In this document: one piece after another, positions 33,719 to 41,448 of the stretch
How the letters are laid out: each line of letters begins with the position of its first letter
How positions within the stretch are numbered: the stretch's first letter is position 1
Source: Planctomycetota bacterium
GTDB taxonomy: Bacteria; Planctomycetota; Planctomycetia; Gemmatales; Gemmataceae
NCBI GenBank assembly: GCA_016191165.1
Contig: JACPPF010000063.1
Coordinates: 1 to 64,000, forward strand
Direction: 5' to 3'
DNA: 64,000 nucleotides
Translations under genes and position numbers: made by a program
Notes under the pieces: model-generated
What the model was told of the DNA's origin: nothing
Database searches by the model: none
Seen by the model: the letters and a program-made list of their open reading frames with translations, nothing else

Positions 33719-34471
33719 ATGGATCGCCTCAACAAATACCTGGCCCACGCCGGTCTCGGTTCGCGCCGGCACTGCGAGACGTTGATCCGCGCGGGCCGCG
33801 TCAGCATTGACGGCGACGTCGTGAAAGACCTGGCCACGCGCGTCGAACCGGAGCAGGAGGTGCGCGTCGACGGCGAGCCGGTCCGCGCAGAGAAATTCGT
33901 TTACTGGCTCGTCAACAAGCCGCGCGGCTACCTGTGCACCAATCATGACCCGGCGGGCCGCCCGCTCGCGCTCGATCTCGTCCCGCAAATCACGCAGCGC
34001 GTCTACACGGTCGGCCGGCTCGATGAGGACAGCGAAGGGCTGTTGCTCTTGACCAACGACGGCGACCTGGCGCACCGGCTCATGCACCCGCGTTTTGGCG
34101 TCGAGAAAACTTACCTCGTCCTTGTCGCGGGCACGCCCTCGCCGGAGGATCTCAAAAAGTTGCTCGAAGGGGTCTGGCTGAGTGAAGGCCATGTCAAGGC
34201 GCGTACCGTCAAGCGGCTGCGCAAGCAGGGCAACAGCACCTGGCTGCGCATCGTCCTGTCCGAGGGCAAGAACCGCGAGATTCGCCGCATGTTGGCCAAG
34301 CTCAATCACAAGGTCTTGCGCTTGCGCCGCATCGAGATCGGTCCGGTGGAACTCGACAACCTGCCACTGCGAAAGTCGCGCCAGCTCACGCCACGCGAAT
34401 TGAAGGGCTTGAAGCGCGTGGCCACGAAACGCACCGGCGAGCCGGGAGCGACCAGCGAGCCGGAAGCGTGA
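33719..34471 (+). CDS. rluB: 23S rRNA pseudouridine synthase, RluB/RsuA family
   Basis: 250 residues. An S4 RNA-binding domain (RLNKYLAHAGLGSRRHCETL, residues 3-22 and on) precedes the synthase domain with the family's catalytic motif VGRLDEDSEGLLLLTNDGDL, in which the Asp of GRLD is the nucleophile. Later LSEGKNREIRRMLAKL is the RluB/RsuA/RluE signature. RluB modifies U2605 of 23S rRNA; RsuA modifies 16S rRNA; sequence alone favours RluB by length. The C-terminal tail GEPGATSEPEA is encoded by imperfect direct repeats (GAGCCGGGAGCGACC) that belong to the adjacent palindrome, so the last residues and stop are repeat-derived. Confidence 0.9.
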   Translation: MDRLNKYLAHAGLGSRRHCETLIRAGRVSIDGDVVKDLATRVEPEQEVRVDGEPVRAEKFVYWLVNKPRGYLCTNHDPAGRPLALDLVPQITQRVYTVGRLDEDSEGLLLLTNDGDLAHRLMHPRFGVEKTYLVLVAGTPSPEDLKKLLEGVWLSEGHVKARTVKRLRKQGNSTWLRIVLSEGKNREIRRMLAKLNHKVLRLRRIEIGPVELDNLPLRKSRQLTPRELKGLKRVATKRTGEPGATSEPEA

Positions 34472-34515
34472 GCGACCGGAGTGAGTCCGTTTTGCAATGC
34501 GTTCCTCCGGTCGCT
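34471..34515. repeat. inverted repeat at the 3' end of rluB
   Basis: AGCGACCGGAG (34471-34481) pairs with CTCCGGTCGCT (34505-34515), loop 23 bases. It lies between the rluB stop and the pyrK-like start and continues the repeat units that encode the RluB tail. Confidence 0.7.
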
Positions 34516-34545
34516 GACGCTCCCGCCTCGCCATACAATTTGGGC

Positions 34546-35379
34546 ATGAGCTTCCAACAATACACAACGCCGATCGTCGAAAACGTCCGAATAGCGCGTG
34601 GCACGTGTCAGATCCGCCTGCACTGCCCTGAGCTGGCGGCCGCGATTCGCCCCGGACAGTTCGTCATGGTGCGCTCAACCCAGGGAACCGATCCCCTGCT
34701 GGGCCGGCCGTTCGCGCTTTATGACACCGTGCTGGACGACGACGGAAAGCCCATCGGGATCGATGTCGTCTATCTCGTCGTCGGCAAGTTGACCGCGCTT
34801 CTCGCCACTTTGAAGGAAGGCGATACGCTCGAAACCTGGGGACCACTCGGCAATGGCTTCCCCGATCCCGTCGGCGACAAGCACGTCGCCCTCGTGGCGG
34901 GCGGCATCGGGCAGACGCCATTCCTGGCCCATATCCGCGAACTTCTCGGCGCGCGCGGCTACGGCGGACAGTTGCCAAGGCGCCGCGTGCAGAACGTTTC
35001 CCTGTACTACGGCGTGCGCAGCGCCGACCTCGCCGCCGGCGTGAGCGATTTCCAGAAGGCTGGCGCCACGGTCCACCTGGCCTCCAACGACGGCAGCATC
35101 GGCCACCTCGGCTTCGTCACCGACCTGCTGGCTCGCCATGTCGCCTCGCAACACGTGTTCGGCTGCGGCCCCGAGCCGATGCTGCACGCCCTGGCCGGCT
35201 ATGCCGAGCGCCGCGGCATTCCGTGTCACCTGTCGCTGGAAACGCCGATGGCCTGCGGCGTCGGCATCTGCTTCAGTTGCGTGACGCCAGTGAAGACGCC
35301 GGATGGCGGCTGGGATTACAAGCGTGTATGTGTTGACGGTCCGGTGTTCGATGCACGGAGTTTGCAATGGTCAATTTAG
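34546..35379 (+). CDS. pyrK: dihydroorotate dehydrogenase electron-transfer subunit-like (PyrK family)
   Basis: 277 residues. Ferredoxin-reductase-like fold: FAD motif LGRPFALYD, nucleotide motif VAGGIGQTPFLA, a CGPEPML strand, and a C-terminal [2Fe-2S] site MACGVGICFSC with a fourth Cys in RVCVDGPVF. This is the PyrK layout; PyrK passes electrons from the flavin of the catalytic PyrD to NAD. No pyrD is adjacent in the window. ATG 34546 is taken because the frame upstream (to a GTG at 34468 overlapping the rluB stop) crosses the palindrome and has no family similarity. Related oxidoreductase subunits share the fold, so the exact partner is not certain. Confidence 0.8.
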   Translation: MSFQQYTTPIVENVRIARGTCQIRLHCPELAAAIRPGQFVMVRSTQGTDPLLGRPFALYDTVLDDDGKPIGIDVVYLVVGKLTALLATLKEGDTLETWGPLGNGFPDPVGDKHVALVAGGIGQTPFLAHIRELLGARGYGGQLPRRRVQNVSLYYGVRSADLAAGVSDFQKAGATVHLASNDGSIGHLGFVTDLLARHVASQHVFGCGPEPMLHALAGYAERRGIPCHLSLETPMACGVGICFSCVTPVKTPDGGWDYKRVCVDGPVFDARSLQWSI

Positions 35380-35541
35380 CCTGCCAATCACGGCGTGTTC
35401 GCCTGGACGCCGTTCGCGGATTCATGTCGTCGCTGGGGTGTTAGGACATTCGTTGGTACGATATACTGGTTATCCAAGGGAAAGAAAAAACCGATCCCAA
35501 GGGTTCACTGCGCTCACCCCTGGGCTTCCTGGGAAAACCTT

Positions 35542-36627
35542 ATGCTCGTTGTCATGCAAACCCACGCCACGCCGGACGAGATCGATCACGTCGTCGACGC
35601 GATCCGCGCCATGAACCTGACCCCGCACCCGATGCCGGGGGCGACGCGAACCGCCATCGGGATCACCGGCAACATCGGCGCCGTTGATTCGCGCACGCTC
35701 GAAGTGCTGCCTGGCGTTTCGGAGTTGATCCGCGTTACCAAGCCGTTCAAGCTTGCCAGTCGCGAAATGCACGAGGCGGACACCTTGGTAGCGATTCCCA
35801 TGGGTCAGGCTTTCCAGCTTGACGCGGAAGCCAGCCATGTCAGGCTGGAAAGCCTGACCTACGAAAAGAATGTGACCATCGGCCCCGGGACCTGCACGAT
35901 GATTGCCGGGCCGTGTTCGGTCGAAAACGAGGCGATGATCCTGCGCACGGCCGAGTTCATGATGGAAAACGGCGTGCGCCTGATGCGCGCCGGCGCGTTC
36001 AAGCCGCGCACCAGTCCGTATTCGTTTCAGGGCACGGGACTGGAAGGGCTGAAGATTCTCGCCAGGGCCCGGCAAAAAACCGGCATCGGCATCGTCACCG
36101 AACTTCTGGACACCGACAACGCCGAGGCCGTCGAGGACGCGACCGACATCATCCAGATCGGCACGCGCAACATGCAGAACTTCGCTCTCCTCAAACGTGT
36201 CGGCATGATGAAAAAACCCGTGCTTCTCAAGCGCGGCATGTCGGCCACCCTTGAGGATTGGTTGATGGCCGCCGAATATATCATGGCGGGCGGAAATTAC
36301 AACGTAATTCTGTGCGAGCGCGGCATACGATCTTTTTCGGATCATAGCCGCAACACGCTGGACCTTTCCGTCATTCCGCCGGCGAAGAAGCTGTCGCACC
36401 TGCCGGTGATGGTCGATCCCAGCCACGGCGTCGGCAAGCGCGAATTCGTGCCGCAGATGGCGCTGGCCGCGCTGGCAGCCGGGGCGGATGGGCTGTTGCT
36501 GGAAGTGCATCCGGATCCCGATCATGCCGCGTCCGATGGCGCGCAGTCGCTGAGTTTTGACGGGTTCAAGAAACTGCTGGAGTCGCTTCGGAAATTGGCG
36601 GAACCCCTGGGCAAGAGGTTGAATTGA
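35542..36627 (+). CDS. aroF: 3-deoxy-7-phosphoheptulonate synthase (DAHP synthase) with repeat-derived insert
   Basis: 361 residues, first enzyme of the shikimate pathway, of the Thermotoga/Bacillus type with an N-terminal ferredoxin-like regulatory domain (1-80). The catalytic barrel is intact: MIAGPCSVE, FKPRTSPYSFQGTG, VLLKRGM, ILCERGIRSF, VDPSHGVGKRE and LLLEVHPDPDHA. Between the two domains, residues 88-106 (GQAFQLDAEASHVRLESLT) are encoded exactly by a palindromic repeat (35803-35859) and have no counterpart in the Thermotoga enzyme as I recall it. The length (57 bases) keeps the frame. The start is ATG 35542; upstream frame to 35395 is not conserved. A GTTTAGCGC palindrome follows the stop. 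Confidence 0.9.
   Translation: MLVVMQTHATPDEIDHVVDAIRAMNLTPHPMPGATRTAIGITGNIGAVDSRTLEVLPGVSELIRVTKPFKLASREMHEADTLVAIPMGQAFQLDAEASHVRLESLTYEKNVTIGPGTCTMIAGPCSVENEAMILRTAEFMMENGVRLMRAGAFKPRTSPYSFQGTGLEGLKILARARQKTGIGIVTELLDTDNAEAVEDATDIIQIGTRNMQNFALLKRVGMMKKPVLLKRGMSATLEDWLMAAEYIMAGGNYNVILCERGIRSFSDHSRNTLDLSVIPPAKKLSHLPVMVDPSHGVGKREFVPQMALAALAAGADGLLLEVHPDPDHAASDGAQSLSFDGFKKLLESLRKLAEPLGKRLN
35803..35859. repeat. palindromic element inserted in the DAHP synthase coding region
   Basis: GGTCAGGCTTTCCAGC (35803-35818) and GCTGGAAAGCCTGACC (35844-35859) pair perfectly over 16 bases. Total 57 bases, a multiple of three. The peptide GQAFQ(P/L)D and its reverse-strand reading are familiar from many planctomycete open frames, which marks it as a dispersed repeat (from memory, not searched). 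Confidence 0.85.
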
Positions 36628-36631
36628 ATCC

Positions 36632-36671
36632 TCGTTTAGCGCCCGCGCGGCGCCGTGCGGGCGCTAAACGA
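36632..36671. repeat. palindrome of the TCGTTTAGCGCCCGC family
   Basis: TCGTTTAGCGCCCGC (36632-36646) and its exact complement (36657-36671) flank a ten-base GC-rich loop. Related imperfect copies are at 48052-48085 and 53272-53311. It lies between the convergent DAHP synthase and PQQ-like genes. Confidence 0.85.
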
Positions 36672-36686
36672 AATCACCAAACGAAT

Positions 36687-37928
36687 TCACTTCGGCATCT
36701 CCACGCAGATCAACTCTTTCGCATCGCGAATGTACAATCGGCCATTCGACAGCGCGGGGTGCGCCCAAGTGCTGCCGCAAATTTTGCTGCGCGCCAGCTC
36801 GCGATATCCGTTGCGAATCGGCTCGATGAGCACGAGGTTTCCTGGCTCTTCAACGAGGAGGAGCTTATGGTCGCCGGTGCGAAGCAAGGAGGCGTGATAC
36901 GTGCCCACGTTGGGGCGTGACCACAGTTCCTTGCCGGTGGCTGCATCGACGCAGCGCAGGTTGGCCGAGGCCTTTTTGAACGCCAGCGGGTTGTTGCCGG
37001 TCACCATGAAGACGGTGTCCTTGCCGACCGCGACCGGTGTGGAGAAGTAGCAGTTGAGGCTACCGTTCTTCCAGAGTTTCGACACGCCAGGGATGGCTCG
37101 CTTTTGTTCCAGCTTCAAACCGATGCTGCCCGAGGTGATCGAGCTCCCAATCACGATGTCGTTGTTGACGACGACCGGCGTGGTCGAGCTTTCGCTGAGG
37201 AGATCGACGAGCGGGTATTGCCAGAAGACGCTGCCGTCCTTGGGGGCGATCGAGACGAGCCCTTTGCCGGTAAGGAAAATCACCTGGGTCAATTCGTCCT
37301 TGCCGATCACCGTGGGCGAGGAATAGCTGGCACCGTCGTTGAGTTTCTTCCAGACCTCCTTGCCGGTGTTTTTGTGAAAGGCGACGATCGAGGCGCCCTT
37401 GGCGCCGACGTTGACGAGCAGGTGGTCGCCGACCACGATGGGCGAGCAGGAGCTCCCGAAAAACAGCGGGGACGCCTTGTATTCCGCAGCGGCGTCAACT
37501 TGCCAAACCCGCTTGCCCGTCTGCGCATCGAAGCAAGTAAGGATGCTGGTGATTCCGTAGGTGTAGATGCGATCGCCAATTACCGTCGGCTCGCTGCGCG
37601 GTCCGTTGCCAAACGGAATCTTGGTTGGCTTGCGCGGATAGGAACTCGACCAGATCAGTTCACCTGTGACGGCGTCGAAGGCGGCCAGGGTTTCCTCGTT
37701 CTTGTCGGGAGTGCGAAAAAAGACGTAGGCCTTGCCGTTGGCGATAACGGGCCCGCCGTGGGCTTCGCCGACGGGTTGTTTCCAGGCGATCTTGAGCTGG
37801 CCTTGCCACGGCTTGACGATTTCCTTGGATGCGCCGTCACGGTTGGGGCCGAGCCATTGGGGCCAATCGTCGGCGAAAACCGGGATGGTTGTCAGACACC
37901 ATAGGCAAATCGAAACGGAATAGCGCAT
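36687..37928 (-). CDS. secreted PQQ-like beta-propeller protein
   Basis: 413 residues with a signal peptide (MRYSVSICLWCLTTIPVFA, then DDWPQWLGPNRDG). The mature part is built of PQQ-like repeats, visible as DAVTGELIWSS, DAQTGKRVWQV, HKNTGKEVWKK, PKDGSVFWQYP and DAATGKELWSR, each a blade with the A/D-x-x-T/D-G-x-x-x-W motif. The opening WPQWLGPNRDG is standard for a large planctomycete family of such proteins. They resemble BamB and quinoprotein dehydrogenases, but no PQQ or metal ligand set is evident, so a binding or scaffold role outside the cytoplasmic membrane is more likely. Confidence 0.85.
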   Translation of the reverse strand: MRYSVSICLWCLTTIPVFADDWPQWLGPNRDGASKEIVKPWQGQLKIAWKQPVGEAHGGPVIANGKAYVFFRTPDKNEETLAAFDAVTGELIWSSSYPRKPTKIPFGNGPRSEPTVIGDRIYTYGITSILTCFDAQTGKRVWQVDAAAEYKASPLFFGSSCSPIVVGDHLLVNVGAKGASIVAFHKNTGKEVWKKLNDGASYSSPTVIGKDELTQVIFLTGKGLVSIAPKDGSVFWQYPLVDLLSESSTTPVVVNNDIVIGSSITSGSIGLKLEQKRAIPGVSKLWKNGSLNCYFSTPVAVGKDTVFMVTGNNPLAFKKASANLRCVDAATGKELWSRPNVGTYHASLLRTGDHKLLLVEEPGNLVLIEPIRNGYRELARSKICGSTWAHPALSNGRLYIRDAKELICVEMPK

Positions 37929-37945
37929 CGGTAAACCCTCTTTGT

Positions 37946-38017
37946 GTTAGCCGGAAGCGCAAGCGACGGTTACGGGTGGAAATGGCGCTTTTTCCGTCGC
38001 TTGCGCTTCCGGCTAAC
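37946..38017. repeat. perfect 24-base palindrome (GCGCAAGCGACGG family, GTTAGCCGGAAG variant)
   Basis: Arms 37946-37969 and 37994-38017 are exact complements over 24 bases, with a 24-base loop. The arms begin GTTAGCCGGAAGCGCAAG. It fills the gap between two minus-strand genes (YkgJ-like and PQQ-like). Confidence 0.9.
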
Positions 38018-38024
38018 AGACGGA

Positions 38025-38447
38025 TCAGAGCTGGATTACATTCAGTCGTTGCGTGATTTCTTCGACGGAAATCAACTCCCCCTGGCCGGAACCCGGGCAG
38101 ACAACGCAGGTGTGTTGCCAGTCCTTCGGCGAGCGCAGGTTGCTCTCCCAAAAGGGCCAGGTGCGGCACTGGGCTGGGCGCACCGCATAGATGGTACAGC
38201 CGGCCTGTTTGTCGTAAAACACACAATCGCCGTTGGCGCGTTCGCGCAGGCTTCGGCCGCTGCGTTCCGCGCGTGTGCGGCGTTGGATCGTCTCATCGAG
38301 CGGTTCGCCCAGGAATTCGGCGATCGCCGCGGTCTCGGCGTCGGTCACCCAGACGTACCCCGGCGTTCCCGTGCAGCAGTTGCCACACATGGTGCAACGA
38401 AAGCGTAGGCCGGCATCGTACCACGGTTTTTCGACGGGTTCGGTCAT
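38025..38447 (-). CDS. YkgJ-family cysteine-cluster protein
   Basis: 140 residues from ATG 38447. The cysteine pattern of the PF03692 (zinc/iron-chelating, YkgJ) family is complete: FRCTMCGNCCTG near residue 17, NGDCVFYD, GCTIYAVRPAQCRTWPFW and a late CVVC. The protein family is thought to bind Zn or an Fe-S cluster; its biological job is unclear. It is upstream of the PQQ-like gene on the same strand, with a large palindrome in the gap, and divergent from the glycosyltransferase gene (72 bases). Confidence 0.8.
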   Translation of the reverse strand: MTEPVEKPWYDAGLRFRCTMCGNCCTGTPGYVWVTDAETAAIAEFLGEPLDETIQRRTRAERSGRSLRERANGDCVFYDKQAGCTIYAVRPAQCRTWPFWESNLRSPKDWQHTCVVCPGSGQGELISVEEITQRLNVIQL

Positions 38448-38519
38448 GCGGATGATTTTATGGACTCGAAAGCGTTTAGCGACGCTTCGCGAAACGGTTG
38501 CGCCAAATTGGAAATCGCG

Positions 38520-39194
38520 ATGAGCGTCTCCATCATCATCCCGACGTTCAACGAAGCCGGCTGCATCGCCGAGACGATTGATTCGCTGCGGCGCCAGAAG
38601 CCGCGCGAGATCATCGTTGTGGATGGCGGCAGCACCGATGACACCCTTGCTGTGGCGCATGACGCGGATCGCGTGCTGACGTCGCAGCCCGGGCGTGCCT
38701 TTCAGATGAACGCGGGCGCCCAGGGGGCGAGCGGCGATTCTCTGCTCTTCTTGCACGCCGACTGCCGACTCGAAGCCGGCGCGCTACCTGCGCTGGAGCG
38801 AACGCTGGCGCGACCGCATATCGCGGCGGGGTGCTTTTCGATGCGCGTCGAGGCTGCGGGATGGCCTTTTCGCTCGATCGACGCCTGCGCTTCGGCACGG
38901 GTCCGCTTGACCGGAATCGTTTACGGCGATCAAGGCCTGTTTCTCAAACGCGATCTCTTCACGCGCCTGGGCGGCTTTCCACGCCTGAATTTCATGGAGG
39001 ATGTCTTCTTTTCTCACACCCTGGCTCACCAGGGGCGCATCGTTGTCGTTAATAGGAATATTTTGGTATCTCCACGCCGCTGGCAGAAAGTGGGCCTGGT
39101 GCGGCAAACGCTCACCAACTGGACGCTGACGGCGCTGGCGTTGTATGGCGTCTCGCCTGATCGACTGACGGCGCATTACCCGCCCGTCAGGTAA
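38520..39194 (+). CDS. family 2 glycosyltransferase (TIGR04283-like)
   Basis: 224 residues. The GT-A fold is clear: VSIIIPTFNEAGCIAETI at the start, VVDGGSTDDT, LFLHADCRLEAG (the D-x-D-like site) and GIVYGDQGLFLKRDLFTRLG with FMEDVFFSH. These match the short GT2 subfamily TIGR04283, often found beside a TIGR04282 partner, which is not present here. The sugar and acceptor are unknown. ATG 38520 is used because the family begins MSVSIIIPT; the 20 residues upstream in frame come from a palindrome-like segment (GTTTAGCGACGCTTCGCG). Confidence 0.8.
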   Translation: MSVSIIIPTFNEAGCIAETIDSLRRQKPREIIVVDGGSTDDTLAVAHDADRVLTSQPGRAFQMNAGAQGASGDSLLFLHADCRLEAGALPALERTLARPHIAAGCFSMRVEAAGWPFRSIDACASARVRLTGIVYGDQGLFLKRDLFTRLGGFPRLNFMEDVFFSHTLAHQGRIVVVNRNILVSPRRWQKVGLVRQTLTNWTLTALALYGVSPDRLTAHYPPVR

Positions 39195-39216
39195 TCGCCA
39201 GGCCGCAAAACAACCG

Positions 39217-40401
39217 CTAGGTGATTTCTTCCCGCAGCCGCCCAATCAACGCCCTCGCCCGTTCCTCGTTCAGCAGCAGGGGATTGATCATCAAGACGCC
39301 CTGGGCCAGTCTGAGGTGCCCAACCTGGACCGGCGGCTTGCCGCGACGTAAAGCCCGGCACACGTCGAAGGCATTCGACTTTCCGGTCAGCGTCAACTCC
39401 AGCAACGGATAGGTCTGGCCATCGCCCGGAATGAGGTTGCTGCACACAGGCGACGAGGAAAGAGCAGCGGCGATTTGCTTTAGCATCGTCTCCATGCCAG
39501 TCAGTTCGCGGTCGTAGGCGCCGCTGGTGAACAGTTTCAACGCCGTCAGCAGGGCCGCGATCTGTTCCTTGGAGACCTTTAACGCGCGGCCGATGCCGTG
39601 GCGTGGCATTCCGGGAAGCTTGGTCTTGTCGATGAGGTGGGCGGGCGGTTCCCAGAGCTCGAAATGGTCGTCCATGTCGAGCATTTGCAAAAGCGCGGAA
39701 CCAATCAGGTCACGGCGTCCGCACAGGATGCCGGTCGCCTGCGGGCCGCGAATCGCTTTGCCGCCGGAAAACGCGACCAGGTCGGCGCCGGTGGCGATGA
39801 TTGCTTTCAAATTGCTGCGCGGAGGCAGTTCGCCGGCGGCGTCCACCAAGACCGGCAGGCCGCGTGCGTGCGCGACGCGCACCAGCTCGGCCAACGGCGG
39901 GGCGGCGTGAACATCATAGACGTGCAATACGCCCGCGGTCTTGGGACCGAATTCGGCCTCGTATTCCCATGCCTCCGCGCGCCGCACGCCCGCGCCGGCG
40001 ACGATTTCCTGAAAGCCGACTTCGACAAACCGCGCACCGGCGGCACGGACCGCGTGATCGTAGCCGTTGCGATGCTCGCGCGCCACCACGAACTCATGCG
40101 GAAAATCCTCGGTGTGCGGCAGCCGTTCCATGCGGCCGAGGTTGAAGCCCGCGAGAATCGCCGCGGCGCCAAGCGTCAGTGCAGCCGCGGCCCCGCTCGT
40201 GACGATGCCCGCCTCCGCCCCGGTCGTCTCGGCGATAACGCGCGATGCCGCGCCTTGCAGCTCGTCCAGCGGAACCGCGTCGGCAGCGGCCGAGCGAAAG
40301 GCGTCAAGAACGGCCTCAGGCATCGGTGCGCCGCCCAGGCGGGTCACGGAGCCAGAGACATTGATGATCGGTTCGACGCCCCATTCGCGGTAGATGCTCA
40401 T
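39217..40401 (-). CDS. SelA-like PLP-dependent enzyme
   Basis: 394 residues, fold type I PLP enzyme of the SelA/DgaE-like group. INVSGSVTRLGG is the characteristic N-terminal segment; LVDAAGELPP provides the Asp that holds the pyridine nitrogen (Asp187); FSGGKAIRGPQATG has the Schiff-base lysine Lys215. True SelA (seryl-tRNA selenium transferase) is longer and has an N-terminal tRNA domain, absent here, so this is more likely a lyase or transferase of a sugar-amino acid such as the D-glucosaminate-6-phosphate ammonia-lyase type. It converges with the glycosyltransferase (22-base gap). A minus-strand terminator lies just upstream of its start. Confidence 0.8.
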   Translation of the reverse strand: MSIYREWGVEPIINVSGSVTRLGGAPMPEAVLDAFRSAAADAVPLDELQGAASRVIAETTGAEAGIVTSGAAAALTLGAAAILAGFNLGRMERLPHTEDFPHEFVVAREHRNGYDHAVRAAGARFVEVGFQEIVAGAGVRRAEAWEYEAEFGPKTAGVLHVYDVHAAPPLAELVRVAHARGLPVLVDAAGELPPRSNLKAIIATGADLVAFSGGKAIRGPQATGILCGRRDLIGSALLQMLDMDDHFELWEPPAHLIDKTKLPGMPRHGIGRALKVSKEQIAALLTALKLFTSGAYDRELTGMETMLKQIAAALSSSPVCSNLIPGDGQTYPLLELTLTGKSNAFDVCRALRRGKPPVQVGHLRLAQGVLMINPLLLNEERARALIGRLREEIT

Positions 40402-40427
40402 GCCCTTGCTTTATGACCCACTCGACA

Positions 40428-40472
40428 AAAAAAAAGGCCGATCCGCGCCATCCCTGGCGTGTGATCGGCCTT
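40428..40472 (-). terminator. intrinsic terminator for a minus-strand transcript from 40.5-41.0 kb
   Basis: Read on the minus strand, AAGGCCGATC...GATCGGCCTT (plus 40434-40443 and 40463-40472) forms a stem, extended inside by CGCCA/TGGCG, and is followed by a run of nine T. It lies upstream of the SelA-like gene, so it must end a transcript that comes from the non-coding stretch to the right. Confidence 0.75.
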
Positions 40473-40988
40473 CAAAATGGTCAGCTTCCATGCCGGACCA
40501 CCCTGCCGTTTTGAGGCGGCAGGCCTGGAACCCCTCGTCACTCAGACCAGGGGCGGTCGCCGGGGCGCCTTCCGTGCTTCCCGTTCGACCTCCATCCATG
40601 CGGCAAATAATATTTCTTCAGGAGCGCTTACCTTGCCCTCGATCATCCTGATCGATTCTGGCTCTTCCGTGTCCGGGTGAAATATTATTTGACCGGCATG
40701 GTGGCTTGGGCGGGCGCCCAGCGCGCACGCTGAGCGCCAAGAATCTCTCCCTTTTTGAAGTCTCGGTACTACAAGAGGCGTTTTCGCAAGCACAGCAACA
40801 CAAGCCGAAGTCTTGGAGGTTGATTCCTCATGGTGCTGACAAAAAGAAGCGGACTCACGATGGTATCGGCGCTGCAATCCCTGGAAGTCAAAATCATTTC
40901 GCGACCGGCCTGATCGCGCCTGTTGCCCTGCAAATCTCGGTTGCGTGACGACAACTGACATTGCAGCTGACACACGCAACGAAGGAGA
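40473..40988 (-). ncRNA. candidate non-coding or short-ORF transcript
   Basis: This 0.5-kb minus-strand stretch is bracketed by a promoter (40989-41016) and a terminator (40428-40472) but holds no convincing gene. Near its 5' end GTTGCGTG and CACGCAAC (plus 40973-40980 and 40941-40948) can pair; further on a 13-base AT-rich stem (40603-40692) and a GCCG/CGGC hairpin (about 40503-40523) follow. Two short frames exist: 40618-40740 (TTG start behind GGGAGAG, 40 residues) and 40542-40646 (ATG, 34 residues, acidic). Neither is recognisable. Confidence 0.3.
40603..40692. repeat. AT-rich 13-base inverted repeat
   Basis: CAAATAATATTTC (40603-40615) and GAAATATTATTTG (40680-40692) are exact complements with a 64-base loop. 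Such AT-rich arms stand out in this GC-rich sequence. Confidence 0.7.
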
Positions 40989-41016
40989 ACTTTAACGAGT
41001 TGGCCGTTATTGTCAA
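40989..41016 (-). promoter_or_regulatory. candidate minus-strand promoter
   Basis: On the minus strand TTGACA (plus 41011-41016) is followed after 16 bases by TAAAGT (plus 40989-40994). The inverted pair TAACGAGTT/AACTCGTTA (40993-41001 and 41062-41070) overlaps and surrounds it and could be an operator. Confidence 0.4.
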
Positions 41017-41151
41017 TGCGGTTTTTGTTTACAGTTCCGTAATTTTTCACATTCATTGCGTAACTCGTTATCAACGCTTGACCACGGGCGAGAATAAAAT
41101 TCCGAAAAGCCTGCAGGCCGAGCCGCCACTACAACAAATCGCTTGGTGCAC

Positions 41152-41283
41152 GGCTTTGCACAAAGACTCCAGGCCAAAGTCAAAATAAAGAAAGCAGGAA
41201 GGCAGGAAAAGTCAAATCTGCGTGCTTCCTGCTTGCCTCGGAGTTGGTGGTTTGACAATGTTTCAGAGTTTTTGTGCAAAGCC
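41152..41283. repeat. nested inverted repeat, 132 bases, with 18-base ends
   Basis: GGCTTTGCACAAAGACTC (41152-41169) and GAGTTTTTGTGCAAAGCC (41266-41283) are complementary except for one position. Inside, GCAGGAAG and CTTCCTGC can pair. The right end has an exact copy at 5615-5632. No open frame inside resembles a transposase, so it may be a small non-autonomous element or a dispersed hairpin. Confidence 0.7.
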
Positions 41284-41349
41284 AGGACTGCTCCAAGCCT
41301 GAAGGGTAGGCGAGGTTCTTTTAGGCGAGCGGCAGGAAAAAATATCCCC

Positions 41350-41415
41350 ACCAGCCCGGAGCGCAAGCGACGGGTCCAGCGGACGTCTGCCCCGTCGCTT
41401 GCGCTCCGGGCTGGT
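41350..41415. repeat. perfect 25-base palindrome (GAGCGCAAGCGACGGG family)
   Basis: Arms 41350-41374 and 41391-41415 are exact complements over 25 bases, with a 16-base loop. It is located just downstream of the rsmE stop (minus strand) and adjacent to another repeat arm (41442-41464) that supplies the rsmE stop codon. Confidence 0.9.
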
Positions 41416-41448
41416 AAGTTAATACCGGCCGCTCGCCTTACCCTTCGT

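Noticed and set aside
40706-40948. 80-codon plus-strand frame in the 40-41 kb gap
   Set aside because: No ribosome site or domain, crosses stems of the minus-strand unit.
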